54,721 bases of DNA from Halobacillus fulvus (GTDB lineage: Bacteria; Bacillota; Bacilli; Bacillales; Halobacillaceae): positions 1 to 54,721 of the forward strand of contig SCFO01000011.1 of NCBI GenBank assembly GCA_004078665.1. Direction: 5' to 3'. The notes under the pieces were generated by a model. It was not told where the DNA came from, searched no databases, and worked only from the letters and a program-made list of their open reading frames with translations. Position numbers and translations under genes: made by a program. Below, piece by piece: positions 1 through 8,893 of this stretch. Each line of letters begins with the position of its first letter. Position 1 is the first letter of the stretch.

Positions 1-40
1 GCATTTCCCGCCCCTCCTGCCATAATGGGTAAACGGAACC
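1..40 (+). repeat. Right end of intergenic repeat element (truncated by window edge)
   Basis: The stretch ATTTCCCGCCCCTCC followed by AACGGAACC matches the right end of the repeat family seen in full at about 11.4 and 48.4 kb. The left part lies outside the window. Confidence 0.75.
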
Positions 41-126
41 GCGACACTTGTAGAACTTTCACAGAACATTCCTCTATCATTTTTTGTTACGTCATTTTTC
101 TCAAATACTGTAGTTGAACTAGTAAA

Positions 127-186
127 AGTAAAAGACCCGCACGAAATCAGGATGTGTATGCTGATCTCATGCGGGTCTTTTACTAT
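127..186 (-). terminator. Rho-independent terminator of the secreted nuclease
   Basis: An inverted repeat, AAAAGACCCGCA with TGCGGGTCTTTT, lies just past the nuclease stop codon. Runs of A and T flank both arms, so it could act in both directions. Confidence 0.8.
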
Positions 187-196
187 GGCTTCATGC

Positions 197-3100
197 TTAT
201 CTGCCGTTCTTTCCTTTTCCAGGATGACCATCCTTATGAGGATGATCCGGCTTCGATTTCAAATGAATTTGAGCAAGCACAGGATCATGATCACTCGCGC
301 GTCCGTCTGCCTCTGAAAAGTCGGCATTGATGTTGATCGATTCAACTTTCGAACGCTTTGCTAAATGATCACTGACAAGAATGTGATCAAGAACTTGCGA
401 ATTTCCTTGATAAATATAAGTGTAGCGCTCTTCTTCAGGAAGCTTGTTCATCAAGTTAGTCAAAACATCTCCCTGTAAAGTCTGGACAGGTGCTGAGAAT
501 TCAAAGTCGTTCAAGTCTCCAAGCACGACAACATTCGCTCCATCCATACGCTCTTCCACTTTTTGTACAAATCCGTTGATGACTTCCGCTTGCTGAATTC
601 TTTGAATTTCACTGCTTAGTTCAACAGGTTGAGAAGCACCGAACAGTCCATCATCTCCACCTTTAGAGTTGAAATGGTTTGCAATCACGACGACTTTTTC
701 ACCATTGAATTCAAACTCAGCGGCTAAAGATTTACGGGAATCATCGAACGCATCGTTCATTGGATCGATTCGTCCTGGGTTCTGTGTCAAACCGTTTTCG
801 TCTACGTCAACTGCTGTTGTCGCATCTCCAGCCGGTTTATCAGACAGTGTCACACGTTCCGGATTGTAAAGGAACCCGACACGGATGTTTCCACCTGGCT
901 GACCACCATCGGTTTTATCTTCAGGAGCAATATCGGTGAACTGATAGTCAGGGCCACCTGCCGCAGAAATGGCGTCAACTAGTGTCTGATAGCTTTCCGA
1001 AGCATCGACCGTACCGTCATCAGTCGGACCATTATTGTCCTGAACTTCTACAAGGCCGATGACATCTGGTGCATTCAAGTTTTCTACCATCGATTCAGCA
1101 ATACGGTTCACTTTTTGTGGATCTGTTCCCGCATGGAAATTCTCTACATTATAAGTAGCTACCGTCATCTTCGGCTTCAAGCCTTTTAATTCACCTGATT
1201 CTGGTTCCGTTCCACCATCTTTAAGTTCTGGGAACTCACCAGTCGGTCTGATCTTATAGTTGCTGAAGTCATAGCTGACAACACCTGTAATGGAAGAGTC
1301 GAAATAGTCTCCTGTTTTCGATTGGACATCGAGACCATCTACGTCAATCAAAACTCTTTCCGGATTATAATCTTCAGGTGAAATCAACAGACCACCAGCA
1401 CGGGTGAAGTCCTGATCAACACTCGTCTCTACATAAACCGGAAGCTCATCGTATTTAACCGGCCCCGTCACTTTCGGATTCGGAAGCTCGATCAGCATTC
1501 CTTCAAGGCTTTCATAAAAATCAAGACCATCTTGAGCAGGGTCAAATGACTCCAGCCCGTCATCTTCAATGACTTCGGTCGGCTGATTACGATCTACACC
1601 GATCACAACAGCATCTGGAAGCTCAACACCCGTTTCAAGAACATCTACGTTAGAGCCACTGATCTGTGTCGTCAATAAGTCATCGGCATCGTAATAGCCT
1701 TCTTCACGCCACTCTGTCACTTCTCCGTCAACAGAGACCAAATCTCCGACTTCAACGCCAGAGGAGCGCTGGTAAACATATATCCCTTCAGATGTAGCAA
1801 TGTCGTCGTCCGCTTCGACGGTCTGCATAAAGAAGCCATTCGTTCCGTCAAGCTTCGTGACAACACCTTCTACGCCAATCACTTGCTCTCCTTCATACGG
1901 AGAAACGTGGCTCGCACCTTGGATGTCGTGAATCTCCAACTCATCCAACGGTTTTAATGCTTCATACGTAAACGTTGAAACATCACTGACTTCACCATTG
2001 TCACGGACTGCAGCCGCTTTGACGGTGGTATCTTCTGAAATTACAATCGGAGACTCATACAGCTCACTGTCGGCATTTGGAGTCGATCCATCGAGTGTAT
2101 AACGGATTTCTGCTCCCTGCTCTGCTGTATAAAGCTCAACTTCTGTGCCTTGTACGACTGCTCCAGAGGCAGGAGATGCCGTAACCGCAAATACTTTTTC
2201 AACAATATCCCTTTCATTCCTAGGCAACAGCTTGTACGCACCAAAGCTGTAGTCGACCACACCTTGAATTTGTTCGTAGGTTTTACCGACTTCAAGGAGA
2301 TCTTCATTGGTAGGTTTAATCAAGAATGAACCTTCTTCATTTTCTGCTGTAAACTCACCGAATTGGTTCTTAGAAGTGATTTCTACATTACTGACTTTCA
2401 CAAGCTCTGCTTCGATTTGTTCTCCAGCTTCTCCAGAGAACTGTGAGGAGGTAACATTCTCAGCACTCGGAACAGATGTACCGTCTTCGACTAGGTCTAC
2501 TTGTGCTGAAGAGCTAATGATTTGAGCCATTCCAAAATAATCATCAAGTGTTCCTTGTGCTGCGACACGATCGCCTATATTATAGGAAAGGCCTGGCGCA
2601 CGAACGATCACGCCTGCGGTTTCATCTTGTATGTACAAATTAGTCTGTCCACCCGCATTAAAGGAAGCCGTCACCGTTCCTTCGACTTTCACCGTGTCTC
2701 CTGTTGCTTGTGTTCTCGCTTCAAGAATCGTGCTTGTTGCTACTTCCTCCTGCTCAGGAAGTTCATAGCTCCCTAAATACTCGAACGTATCAGAGGCAAA
2801 GAGCAGCCACCCTGAAGTGACATCAAAAGCATCCGTCGGGTCTGTGTCAGCCTGGGCATCTTCTGCTCTGACAGCTGTGACATCCTTGGCAAAGTCTTCT
2901 CCTGTACCGATTTGACCAAAGGAATCAACGACTTCTTCCCCTTTTTTCAAAACGAGTACATCATCACCATTGAAGTTCGTCACACCACTTACAACGTCGC
3001 TGACATCACCTATTTCCTGTCCGGCTTGACTGTTCGAGATTACAAATACTTCTCCAGACTGGAGCGTCCCTTCTAAATCGAGGACCGTATTTGGAGTAAC

Positions 3101-3319
3101 TCCTCCATTAGAATAAAGCTCCAATGCATAAGAACTTAAATCAATGGTCTGTGCTGTTCCATTATACAGCTCCACCGCCTTATTGAATCCAGAACCTTCC
3201 ACGTACTCAGAAATTAGCAAATTGTCTGTTGCTTCTTCTGCTTCTGCCTGTCCTACACCCATCGTGAATGGACTGAAGGCAAGAAGAGTGATCAGCATCC
3301 ATAATGTAAACCTCTTCAA
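197..3319 (-). CDS. Secreted multidomain endonuclease/exonuclease/phosphatase-family nuclease
   Basis: A large extracellular nuclease of about 1040 aa, probably degrading DNA or RNA outside the cell. The order is signal peptide (MKRFTLWMLITLLAFSPF, ending near AEAEE), lamin-tail domain (about 35-150, LLISEYVEGSG), OB-fold region (about 195-350), chitobiase/hexosaminidase C-terminal-type domain (about 376-450), further OB-fold-like domains (about 460-700), then an EEP catalytic domain (about 715-1020). Catalytic motifs are visible: ATYNVEN, GLVEVQD, NHFNSKGG, GDLNDF and SDHDPV. The start is taken as TTG at 3319 because AAGGAGG lies 9 nt upstream. An ATG further upstream at 3379 has no good ribosome binding site and would put an odd extension before the signal peptide. 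The C-terminus is His/Lys/Gly-rich with no LPXTG motif. Family membership is clear; substrate preference is not visible. Confidence 0.92.
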   Translation of the reverse strand: MKRFTLWMLITLLAFSPFTMGVGQAEAEEATDNLLISEYVEGSGFNKAVELYNGTAQTIDLSSYALELYSNGGVTPNTVLDLEGTLQSGEVFVISNSQAGQEIGDVSDVVSGVTNFNGDDVLVLKKGEEVVDSFGQIGTGEDFAKDVTAVRAEDAQADTDPTDAFDVTSGWLLFASDTFEYLGSYELPEQEEVATSTILEARTQATGDTVKVEGTVTASFNAGGQTNLYIQDETAGVIVRAPGLSYNIGDRVAAQGTLDDYFGMAQIISSSAQVDLVEDGTSVPSAENVTSSQFSGEAGEQIEAELVKVSNVEITSKNQFGEFTAENEEGSFLIKPTNEDLLEVGKTYEQIQGVVDYSFGAYKLLPRNERDIVEKVFAVTASPASGAVVQGTEVELYTAEQGAEIRYTLDGSTPNADSELYESPIVISEDTTVKAAAVRDNGEVSDVSTFTYEALKPLDELEIHDIQGASHVSPYEGEQVIGVEGVVTKLDGTNGFFMQTVEADDDIATSEGIYVYQRSSGVEVGDLVSVDGEVTEWREEGYYDADDLLTTQISGSNVDVLETGVELPDAVVIGVDRNQPTEVIEDDGLESFDPAQDGLDFYESLEGMLIELPNPKVTGPVKYDELPVYVETSVDQDFTRAGGLLISPEDYNPERVLIDVDGLDVQSKTGDYFDSSITGVVSYDFSNYKIRPTGEFPELKDGGTEPESGELKGLKPKMTVATYNVENFHAGTDPQKVNRIAESMVENLNAPDVIGLVEVQDNNGPTDDGTVDASESYQTLVDAISAAGGPDYQFTDIAPEDKTDGGQPGGNIRVGFLYNPERVTLSDKPAGDATTAVDVDENGLTQNPGRIDPMNDAFDDSRKSLAAEFEFNGEKVVVIANHFNSKGGDDGLFGASQPVELSSEIQRIQQAEVINGFVQKVEERMDGANVVVLGDLNDFEFSAPVQTLQGDVLTNLMNKLPEEERYTYIYQGNSQVLDHILVSDHLAKRSKVESININADFSEADGRASDHDPVLAQIHLKSKPDHPHKDGHPGKGKNGR

Positions 3320-3479
3320 AATGAATAACCTCCTTGAAATTTTTGTAACTTCCACTTCCATTTCAAGTATAAAGAACAAGTTTAAAGAGAAACATGCGAT
3401 TTTTGTAAAATTATTAAAACAGCACCATTGACTCGTGTCTATTCTCCTAATTATGACAGCAAGTTTACGTTTTATCCGA

Positions 3480-3523
3480 CATTTGAAATATGTCGTTCGG
3501 TCGTTTTCAAATGTGATAGAATA
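3480..3523 (+). promoter_or_regulatory. Inverted repeat and -10 upstream of the LCP gene
   Basis: CATTTGAAA and its complement TTTCAAATG form an inverted repeat spanning 3480-3513. It is followed by TGATAGAAT, which reads as an extended -10 (TG-N-TAGAAT, 3515-3523). It may be an operator for the LCP gene; the binding protein is unknown. Confidence 0.4.
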
Positions 3524-3557
3524 GAAAATTGAGAGGTTGAAATTGAGGTGTTGAAAA

Positions 3558-4589
3558 TTGACGACTAGAAAAGTGAGAAAAAGAAGAAGAATAAAGAAAA
3601 GGAAAAGAAGGATTCTCGTAACCTTCCTTTTATTTTTAGGTATATTAATCGGAGGCGGAGCCTATTATGCCACACAGGTGTACACGGCGACTTTCCAAGG
3701 TCTCGAAAGAGGAGAGAAATCCGCTCTTCGTGATGAAGCAGTCGATATAGGAAAAGATCCGATTTCTGTCCTTTTATTAGGGGTGGAAGATTATTCATCA
3801 CATGGAGCCGGTGGACGGGCCGATACAATCATTGTCATGACGCTTGATCCTGATACGAAAGAAATGACGATGACAAGCATTCCACGGGACACACGTGTTG
3901 ATTTGCCAGCTGACAAAGTCGGAGAGCAATATGCAGGATCACATAAAATAAATGCCGCTTATTCATTAGGTGAAATTTCTGGATACGGTGCCGAGAAGCT
4001 TACGGTCGAAACGGTAGAAGAGTACCTCGATATCCCAATCGACAAATACGCGAAAGTGAACTTTGAAGCTTTTGTCGATGTAGTGGAAATCATGGATGGT
4101 GTCACCATCGATGTAAAAGAAGGATTTTCGCAAAAGAGTCACTTGAACAGCAGCATCATTGAATTTGATGAAGGTCCGACAAAAATGACAGGAGAAGAAG
4201 CTTTGGCATTCGTACGGATGAGAAAGCATGATGCTGCCGTCACTTATCCAAGAGATGAGCGTCAGCGTCAGTTCATTAAAGCTTCCATCGATGAAGCCAT
4301 TTCAGCAGGAACCCTGTTTAAATTAGGCGAAATCTCTGACGTATTAGGAAAAAATGTATCGACAAACCTCTCACCAAGAGAAATCTTCGCCATTCAAAAG
4401 GCCTTCTCCTCAGAAGAGTCTTCTGTTGAAACGATTAAAATCGACGGTGAGAACAGTCGCCTAGAAGACGGGCTATACTACTTCACGGCTTATGAAGAGA
4501 GCTTGATGGAAGTAAAAGCACAATTACAAACCCTTCTGGATTACAAGCACTCTGAACCAGAGACGGATACAACAGAATCCAGTTATTAA
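3558..4589 (+). CDS. LCP (LytR-CpsA-Psr) family wall-polymer ligase
   Basis: A 343-aa membrane-anchored LCP protein. The family transfers teichoic acids or other lipid-linked polymers to peptidoglycan on the outer face of the membrane. It has a very basic N-terminus (KVRKRRRIKKRKRR), one membrane segment at about 19-38, and an LCP domain from about 70 to 235 with GGRADTIIVMTLDP, SIPRDTRVDL and ALAFVRMRKHD. Arginines of this type bind the polyprenyl pyrophosphate in characterised members. The start is TTG at 3558, 7 nt after GAGGTG. It stands alone, divergent from the nuclease, and ends at a terminator. Which paralogue (TagT/U/V-like) it is cannot be decided from sequence alone. Confidence 0.93.
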   Translation: MTTRKVRKRRRIKKRKRRILVTFLLFLGILIGGGAYYATQVYTATFQGLERGEKSALRDEAVDIGKDPISVLLLGVEDYSSHGAGGRADTIIVMTLDPDTKEMTMTSIPRDTRVDLPADKVGEQYAGSHKINAAYSLGEISGYGAEKLTVETVEEYLDIPIDKYAKVNFEAFVDVVEIMDGVTIDVKEGFSQKSHLNSSIIEFDEGPTKMTGEEALAFVRMRKHDAAVTYPRDERQRQFIKASIDEAISAGTLFKLGEISDVLGKNVSTNLSPREIFAIQKAFSSEESSVETIKIDGENSRLEDGLYYFTAYEESLMEVKAQLQTLLDYKHSEPETDTTESSY

Positions 4590-4591
4590 AC

Positions 4592-4628
4592 CAAAAGCGA
4601 CCGATCCCTTGCTGATCGGTCGCTTTTC
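4592..4628 (+). terminator. Terminator of the LCP gene
   Basis: AAAAGCGACCGATC pairs with GATCGGTCGCTTTT immediately after the stop codon. Confidence 0.85.
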
Positions 4629-4652
4629 ATTCATTTGATGAGCTCAACGCTC

Positions 4653-4904
4653 TCAGTTTTTTGTAAAGACAAGTACACCATACACTTTTTTCAATATGTA
4701 TGAACCGGAACATTCAATCATGGTATCTTCCATCGTTTTAAGCGCTACCCTTGTAAAATAAACAGATTGAAGCATCTTTTGATAGGTCGTTTCTGGCAGC
4801 GGCTTGACTGGTTCCACTACAACCGTCTGATCGATACGGATACTATAGTTGGCAAGACAAGAAAATTCCAAATTGTTCAGAAATAATTTTGTGATTTGCG
4901 CCAT
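4653..4904 (-). CDS. Small hypothetical protein (83 aa)
   Basis: I do not recognise the family. The protein begins MAQITKLFLNNLEFSCLANY and has no signal peptide or membrane segment. It contains two cysteines (Cys16, and one in ECSGSY). AAGGAGG precedes the ATG by about 10 nt, and a second AGGGAAGG abuts the start. It stands alone, converging on the LCP gene. The good ribosome binding site and protein-like composition make it a likely real gene. Confidence 0.6.
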   Translation of the reverse strand: MAQITKLFLNNLEFSCLANYSIRIDQTVVVEPVKPLPETTYQKMLQSVYFTRVALKTMEDTMIECSGSYILKKVYGVLVFTKN

Positions 4905-5231
4905 CCTTCCCTTTCCTCCTTAAGTTACTGAAACCCTTAAGCCATCCCTCATCCTAAAATATGTCATTTATCTATTTTGTTTGACAATATTTTTTATCAT
5001 AACACGTCTGGAAAATTAATGAATGAATCAAACGTTGCGAATCTTTTCTAGTAAGCGCCCACAAAGATGAAAGTGGTTACGTATAATATAATGTTTCTCC
5101 CTATTTAAGAAGACACGAGAGAAGACGTACCGCCACCTGGTACGTCTTTTTTTTGATTTTCTCTGTTAATGATATTGAAAAGAAAGAAAAGAATTCAAAT
5201 TCCACCTTCCGATTGCCAGTCTAACGTCCAG

Positions 5232-5376
5232 GTGATGTTTCCGTTTACTCATTCTGGTTGGAGGAGAGGGAAAGCTGAGATCCCGCAGGAGCTTGCGACG
5301 AGGAAGCTCAGCGCCCGCCCATGGAAAGCGAGTGATTTCCCGCTCATCCAAGCTCTGGTATGAATATCGGAAACTT
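5232..5376 (+). repeat. Intergenic repeat element, internally shortened copy
   Basis: It begins GTTTCCGTTTAC and ends in a degenerate ATCGGAAAC. The core GCTGAGATCCCGCAGGAGC and GAAGCTCAGCGCCCGCCC is present. The CGAGACTCCTATGGG arm found in longer copies is missing. Confidence 0.8.
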
Positions 5377-5415
5377 TCTAATATCAACATTAAGTTTTAA
5401 CAAAGCTAAACAAGA

Positions 5416-5447
5416 AAGACCTCCCTTTTTATAAAAAAGGAAGGTCT
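5416..5447 (-). terminator. Terminator of the DUF2187 gene
   Basis: AGACCTCCCTTTTT and AAAAAGGAAGGTCT form a hairpin just beyond the DUF2187 stop codon. Confidence 0.75.
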
Positions 5448-5454
5448 GTTTGAT

Positions 5455-5664
5455 TTACTCTTCAATGATACGATAGTTCGTATGAGCCACCACTGTTCTA
5501 TCGTATTCAAAATCGATTTCGTCCAGGTTATCCATGATGCTCAAGTCGACAATCACAGAACGCTGACATTGACTTGGAATCACTTTACCCTTGAACGTAA
5601 TATCATTTCTCTCAAAACTGACAATTTGGCCTGGTGTTGCAATACGATCATCTGGTTGAATCAT
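5455..5664 (-). CDS. DUF2187 (YkvS-like) small protein
   Basis: A 69-aa protein matching the DUF2187/YkvS family in size and pattern: a small beta-rich protein with GQIVSFERNDITFKGKVI, then VIVDLSIMDN and a C-terminal HTNYRII. The molecular role of the family is not established. AAAGGA lies 7-8 nt before the ATG. It is monocistronic, with its own terminator downstream, and lies between a repeat element and the amylase promoter region. Confidence 0.8.
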   Translation of the reverse strand: MIQPDDRIATPGQIVSFERNDITFKGKVIPSQCQRSVIVDLSIMDNLDEIDFEYDRTVVAHTNYRIIEE

Positions 5665-5850
5665 ATGTTCCTATCCTTTCCCTATCAAATATAGTCAAAT
5701 CAAATTTACAGATAATTCTCTAAAATCGTTTACAGATTATGTTACTTCATTCGACAGAAAAAAACAACCGATATGTATTAATTTTCAAACATTCCTACAT
5801 ATAGTCATTTATGCCTAATTCGATTTGCATCTTTCACGATTTATGACTCA

Positions 5851-5892
5851 TAGACACTTTACCATATTTTCGTTATTATGAAAACGGTTCCA
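5851..5892 (+). promoter_or_regulatory. Amylase promoter with overlapping cre site
   Basis: TAGACA (5851-5856), a 17-nt spacer and TATTAT (5874-5879) form a promoter. TGAAAACGGTTCCA (5879-5892) fits the CcpA cre consensus TGWAARCGYTWNCW at 13 of 14 positions and would cover the transcription start. This predicts catabolite repression of the amylase. Confidence 0.65.
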
Positions 5893-5911
5893 ATAATAAA
5901 AGGAAAGAGGG

Positions 5912-8668
5912 ATGTCATTGAGGAATTGGAAAAGTTTCATCTGTTTTGCCGTTTTATTTTTGTTTTTTGTGCAACCGTTTGCATCATCCGTATCCGCAAA
6001 TGACGGGGGTTATGACTCTGTCGTGCTGCGTGGAAACGCTGAAGTGCTCGACTGGAGTTCAGACAATAATCCTCTTCAGTATAATGATGAAGAAGGGGTT
6101 TGGATTAGCAGCCCTATTTCATTAGAAGGCGGAAAAGAAGTTGAATATAAATTTGTCTACGATGGCAATTGGATGACTGGTGACAACTTAACGTTTACTC
6201 CACCACAGGATGCAGACTACCACTTTGTCTTTTACCCTCAAGATGAACGAAAAGTCGATGTCCGTCTTGCGGATACATACTCCGGCAGTGCCACACTAAC
6301 ACTCACCGTCCCTGAAGGAACACCAGAATGGATCAACCCTACACTAGCTTCCAGCACCAACAATTTTAATTACACGGCGATGCCACTTGAAAAAGTAGCC
6401 GATCGCACTTATCAGACGACAGTCGTTGGTGAGGCTGGTGAAGAAGTCTCCTATTTATATAGCCTCGGTGGCGAAGAGTATCAAGAGCAAAGAGATCAGC
6501 CGAGAACCATAACGCTGACAGAAGAAGGACAAACTGCTCAGGATACGGTCGAGCAGTGGCTGAAGGTACCTGTCGCACAGAACGTAACCCATGATTTCAA
6601 TCACGAGCCATATGAACCGAGTCACAAGGATCAGGTGTCCATCTCTGTAGAAGTGCAACATTTTGGTCCGATTGATCAGGGAGCGATTTATTATACGACG
6701 GATGGCACGACTCCTGAAGGAAAGCGTGGAGAAGCCTCTAATGGATCCGTCACCTCGCTCACTGTAACGGAAACAACAGATGAGGATGGATTGAAGACTT
6801 CTATATTGGAAGGAACAATTCCTAAGCAACCAAAAGAAACACGTGTTAAATATAAAATCGATGTTTGGAATTCAGACGGGATAGGGTCGCAATTCGCGGA
6901 TAACAACACGCTGTCCTCTTCTGAAGCAACCGAATTCGCTTATTATGTAGAAGACTATACATCTCCTGACTGGGCAAAAGAAGCCGTCATCTATCATGTC
7001 TTTGTGGACCGCTTTTTCGATGGTTCTAAAGAGAACAATACATCCGTCGATCCTTCTCAGTCTTATGATGAACAGTTGAAAGGATGGATGGGCGGAGATG
7101 TCCAAGGTCTGATCGAAAAGTTGGATTACATCGACGACCTGGGTGCCAATACGATCTGGGTATCCCCGATTTATGAAGGACCTTATTCGCACGGGTATCA
7201 CCCAACCGATTTTATGAACATCGATCCTCGCTTTGGAAGCAATCAATTAATGAAGGAACTTGTTGACGAAGCGCACAGTCGTGATATAAAAGTCGTTTAT
7301 GACCTCGTCCCGAACCATACGTCCGATCAGCATGACTTTTTCCAAGACGCATTGGAAAATGGCGAGGACAGTCCGTATTTCGACTGGTACACGTTCTTAA
7401 ACTGGCCGGATCAATATGAAACGTTCTATGGTATTCAAGAATTGCCAGAACTGAACAATGATAACCCTGAAACAAGAGAGTACATGCTGAATGAAGTCGT
7501 TCCATTCTGGATGGAAGAAATCGGCGTCGACGGCTTCCGTCTGGATTATGCAAAAGGTCCGAGCCAAAGTTTCTGGGTCGATTTCAGACATAAGGTGAAA
7601 GAAATCGATTCGAATGCGTTCATTTTTGGTGAAGTCTGGGACAACCTTGAAACGATCGATTCCTTCTCTGGTAAATTGGACGGAGCTATCGGTTTTGAAA
7701 CACAAGGTGCCATTTATGATGCGCTCATCAATGACGCAAGCATGAATGAAGTAGCCGATCAATTGACGACGATCAATGATACGTACCATGAAGAATTCAT
7801 TTCGACTACATTCTTAGATAGTCATGATATGCCACGCTTCCTGTTCGAAGCAGATGGAAATAAGCAAACAATGAAAATGGCCGCTTCCCTTCAATTCGCA
7901 CTTCCAGGAGCGCCGATCATTTATTACGGTGACGAAGTGGGTCTTTCACAAAGTGGCGATCATAATTTAGTCGATGAATGGAAAGACCGTTACTACCGTG
8001 AGATGATGATTTGGGATGAAGAGCAGCAGGATCTCGACTTGAAATCCCATTACGAATCCCTGATTGGCATGCGCCATGAACATCCCGCGTTGACAAACGG
8101 CGATTTCGAAGTGATCTATTCCGATGATGACCTGCTTATTTTTGAAAGAAAAGTCGCTCAGGATCAAGTGGTCTTCGTTATGAACAAAGGCGAAGAACAA
8201 ACGCAGTTCGACTTGATTGAAAAATACAACCAAGAGACGCCAAATCGTGTAATTCTAACTTCAATTTTAGATGGTCAGAAATACAAGAGTAAAAAAGGTG
8301 AGCTTCCGCTTACGATTGCCGAAAACTCTGTAACGATTTTCGATGTCAAAGGCAAACTTCGCAAAGAAGAACCAAGCGAAGAGAAAGTCTATTCAAAAGT
8401 TGTCCTTAGAGGTTCCGCTCCCCTCAGCTGGGAGTCCGATCAGAACATCCTTTCATTCAATGATCAAAAAGGTGTCTGGATGAGTCAGCCGATTCAATTG
8501 AATGTCGGAGAAACGGTCGAGTTTAAATATGTCCGTGACGGTGAATGGCTCGAAGGCGGAAACCTTACATTCACACCGGAAACAGATGGCGAGTATATTT
8601 TCTACTTTGATCCACAACAAGAATACGAAGTCAATGTTCTTCCACTTTCCCAACAGCAAGCAGCATAA
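5912..8668 (+). CDS. Secreted GH13 alpha-amylase-family enzyme with matching N- and C-terminal domains
   Basis: A 918-aa secreted glycoside hydrolase acting on starch or related alpha-glucans. It has a signal peptide (FICFAVLFLFFVQPFASSVSA), an accessory domain at about 33-115, a further beta-sandwich region, a GH13 N-type domain at about 220-340 and a GH13 barrel from about 350. The four GH13 regions are visible: DLVPNH (about 465), GFRLDYAKG with the nucleophile Asp (about 545), GEVWDN with the acid/base Glu (about 574), and LDSHD (about 640). The C-terminal 85 residues repeat the N-terminal accessory domain (VVLRG, GVWISSP/GVWMSQP, NLTFTP in both). Overall it resembles neopullulanase/cyclomaltodextrinase-type amylases fused to pullulanase-like X25 or starch-binding domains. 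A promoter with an overlapping cre site precedes it and a strong terminator follows. It probably feeds maltodextrins to the MdxEFG importer. Confidence 0.93.
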   Translation: MSLRNWKSFICFAVLFLFFVQPFASSVSANDGGYDSVVLRGNAEVLDWSSDNNPLQYNDEEGVWISSPISLEGGKEVEYKFVYDGNWMTGDNLTFTPPQDADYHFVFYPQDERKVDVRLADTYSGSATLTLTVPEGTPEWINPTLASSTNNFNYTAMPLEKVADRTYQTTVVGEAGEEVSYLYSLGGEEYQEQRDQPRTITLTEEGQTAQDTVEQWLKVPVAQNVTHDFNHEPYEPSHKDQVSISVEVQHFGPIDQGAIYYTTDGTTPEGKRGEASNGSVTSLTVTETTDEDGLKTSILEGTIPKQPKETRVKYKIDVWNSDGIGSQFADNNTLSSSEATEFAYYVEDYTSPDWAKEAVIYHVFVDRFFDGSKENNTSVDPSQSYDEQLKGWMGGDVQGLIEKLDYIDDLGANTIWVSPIYEGPYSHGYHPTDFMNIDPRFGSNQLMKELVDEAHSRDIKVVYDLVPNHTSDQHDFFQDALENGEDSPYFDWYTFLNWPDQYETFYGIQELPELNNDNPETREYMLNEVVPFWMEEIGVDGFRLDYAKGPSQSFWVDFRHKVKEIDSNAFIFGEVWDNLETIDSFSGKLDGAIGFETQGAIYDALINDASMNEVADQLTTINDTYHEEFISTTFLDSHDMPRFLFEADGNKQTMKMAASLQFALPGAPIIYYGDEVGLSQSGDHNLVDEWKDRYYREMMIWDEEQQDLDLKSHYESLIGMRHEHPALTNGDFEVIYSDDDLLIFERKVAQDQVVFVMNKGEEQTQFDLIEKYNQETPNRVILTSILDGQKYKSKKGELPLTIAENSVTIFDVKGKLRKEEPSEEKVYSKVVLRGSAPLSWESDQNILSFNDQKGVWMSQPIQLNVGETVEFKYVRDGEWLEGGNLTFTPETDGEYIFYFDPQQEYEVNVLPLSQQQAA

Positions 8669-8670
8669 TC

Positions 8671-8713
8671 AAAAAACTCACTCCGAATGACCATATCGGA
8701 GTGAGTTTTTTAT
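8671..8713 (+). terminator. Terminator of the amylase gene
   Basis: AAAAAACTCACTCCGA pairs with TCGGAGTGAGTTTTTT, a 16-bp perfect stem. Confidence 0.9.
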
Positions 8714-8778
8714 TTTCCATCAAATGACATCAGGGGGGATATGTCCGAATATTGGAGATAATCCATCTACTATCTTTA

Positions 8779-8847
8779 TGGTAGCGCTTTAAAGCGTGAT
8801 GGCACCGCTTTCACCGAGGTTGAGAATGATTCCATATCTTTTATAAT
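8779..8847 (+). promoter_or_regulatory. gapN promoter with two cre-like repeats upstream
   Basis: TTGAGA (8820-8825), a 16-nt spacer and TATAAT (8842-8847) give a strong sigma-A promoter. Upstream lie two related sites, ATGGTAGCGCTTT and ATGGCACCGCTTT, 20 nt apart. Both resemble degenerate cre or LacI-family operators. Confidence 0.5.
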
Positions 8848-8893
8848 AGATAGAACAAATTCATTTGAGGAGTGATCAGTCATTACGCTTACA

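Noticed and set aside
5232-5376. Small coding frames in the repeat elements
   Set aside because: Similar peptides recur in every copy because the DNA is repeated; stem pairing explains the conservation.
6455-7789. Long reverse-strand frames inside the amylase gene
   Set aside because: They lie opposite strong coding sequence, have no ribosome binding sites and show no protein family features.
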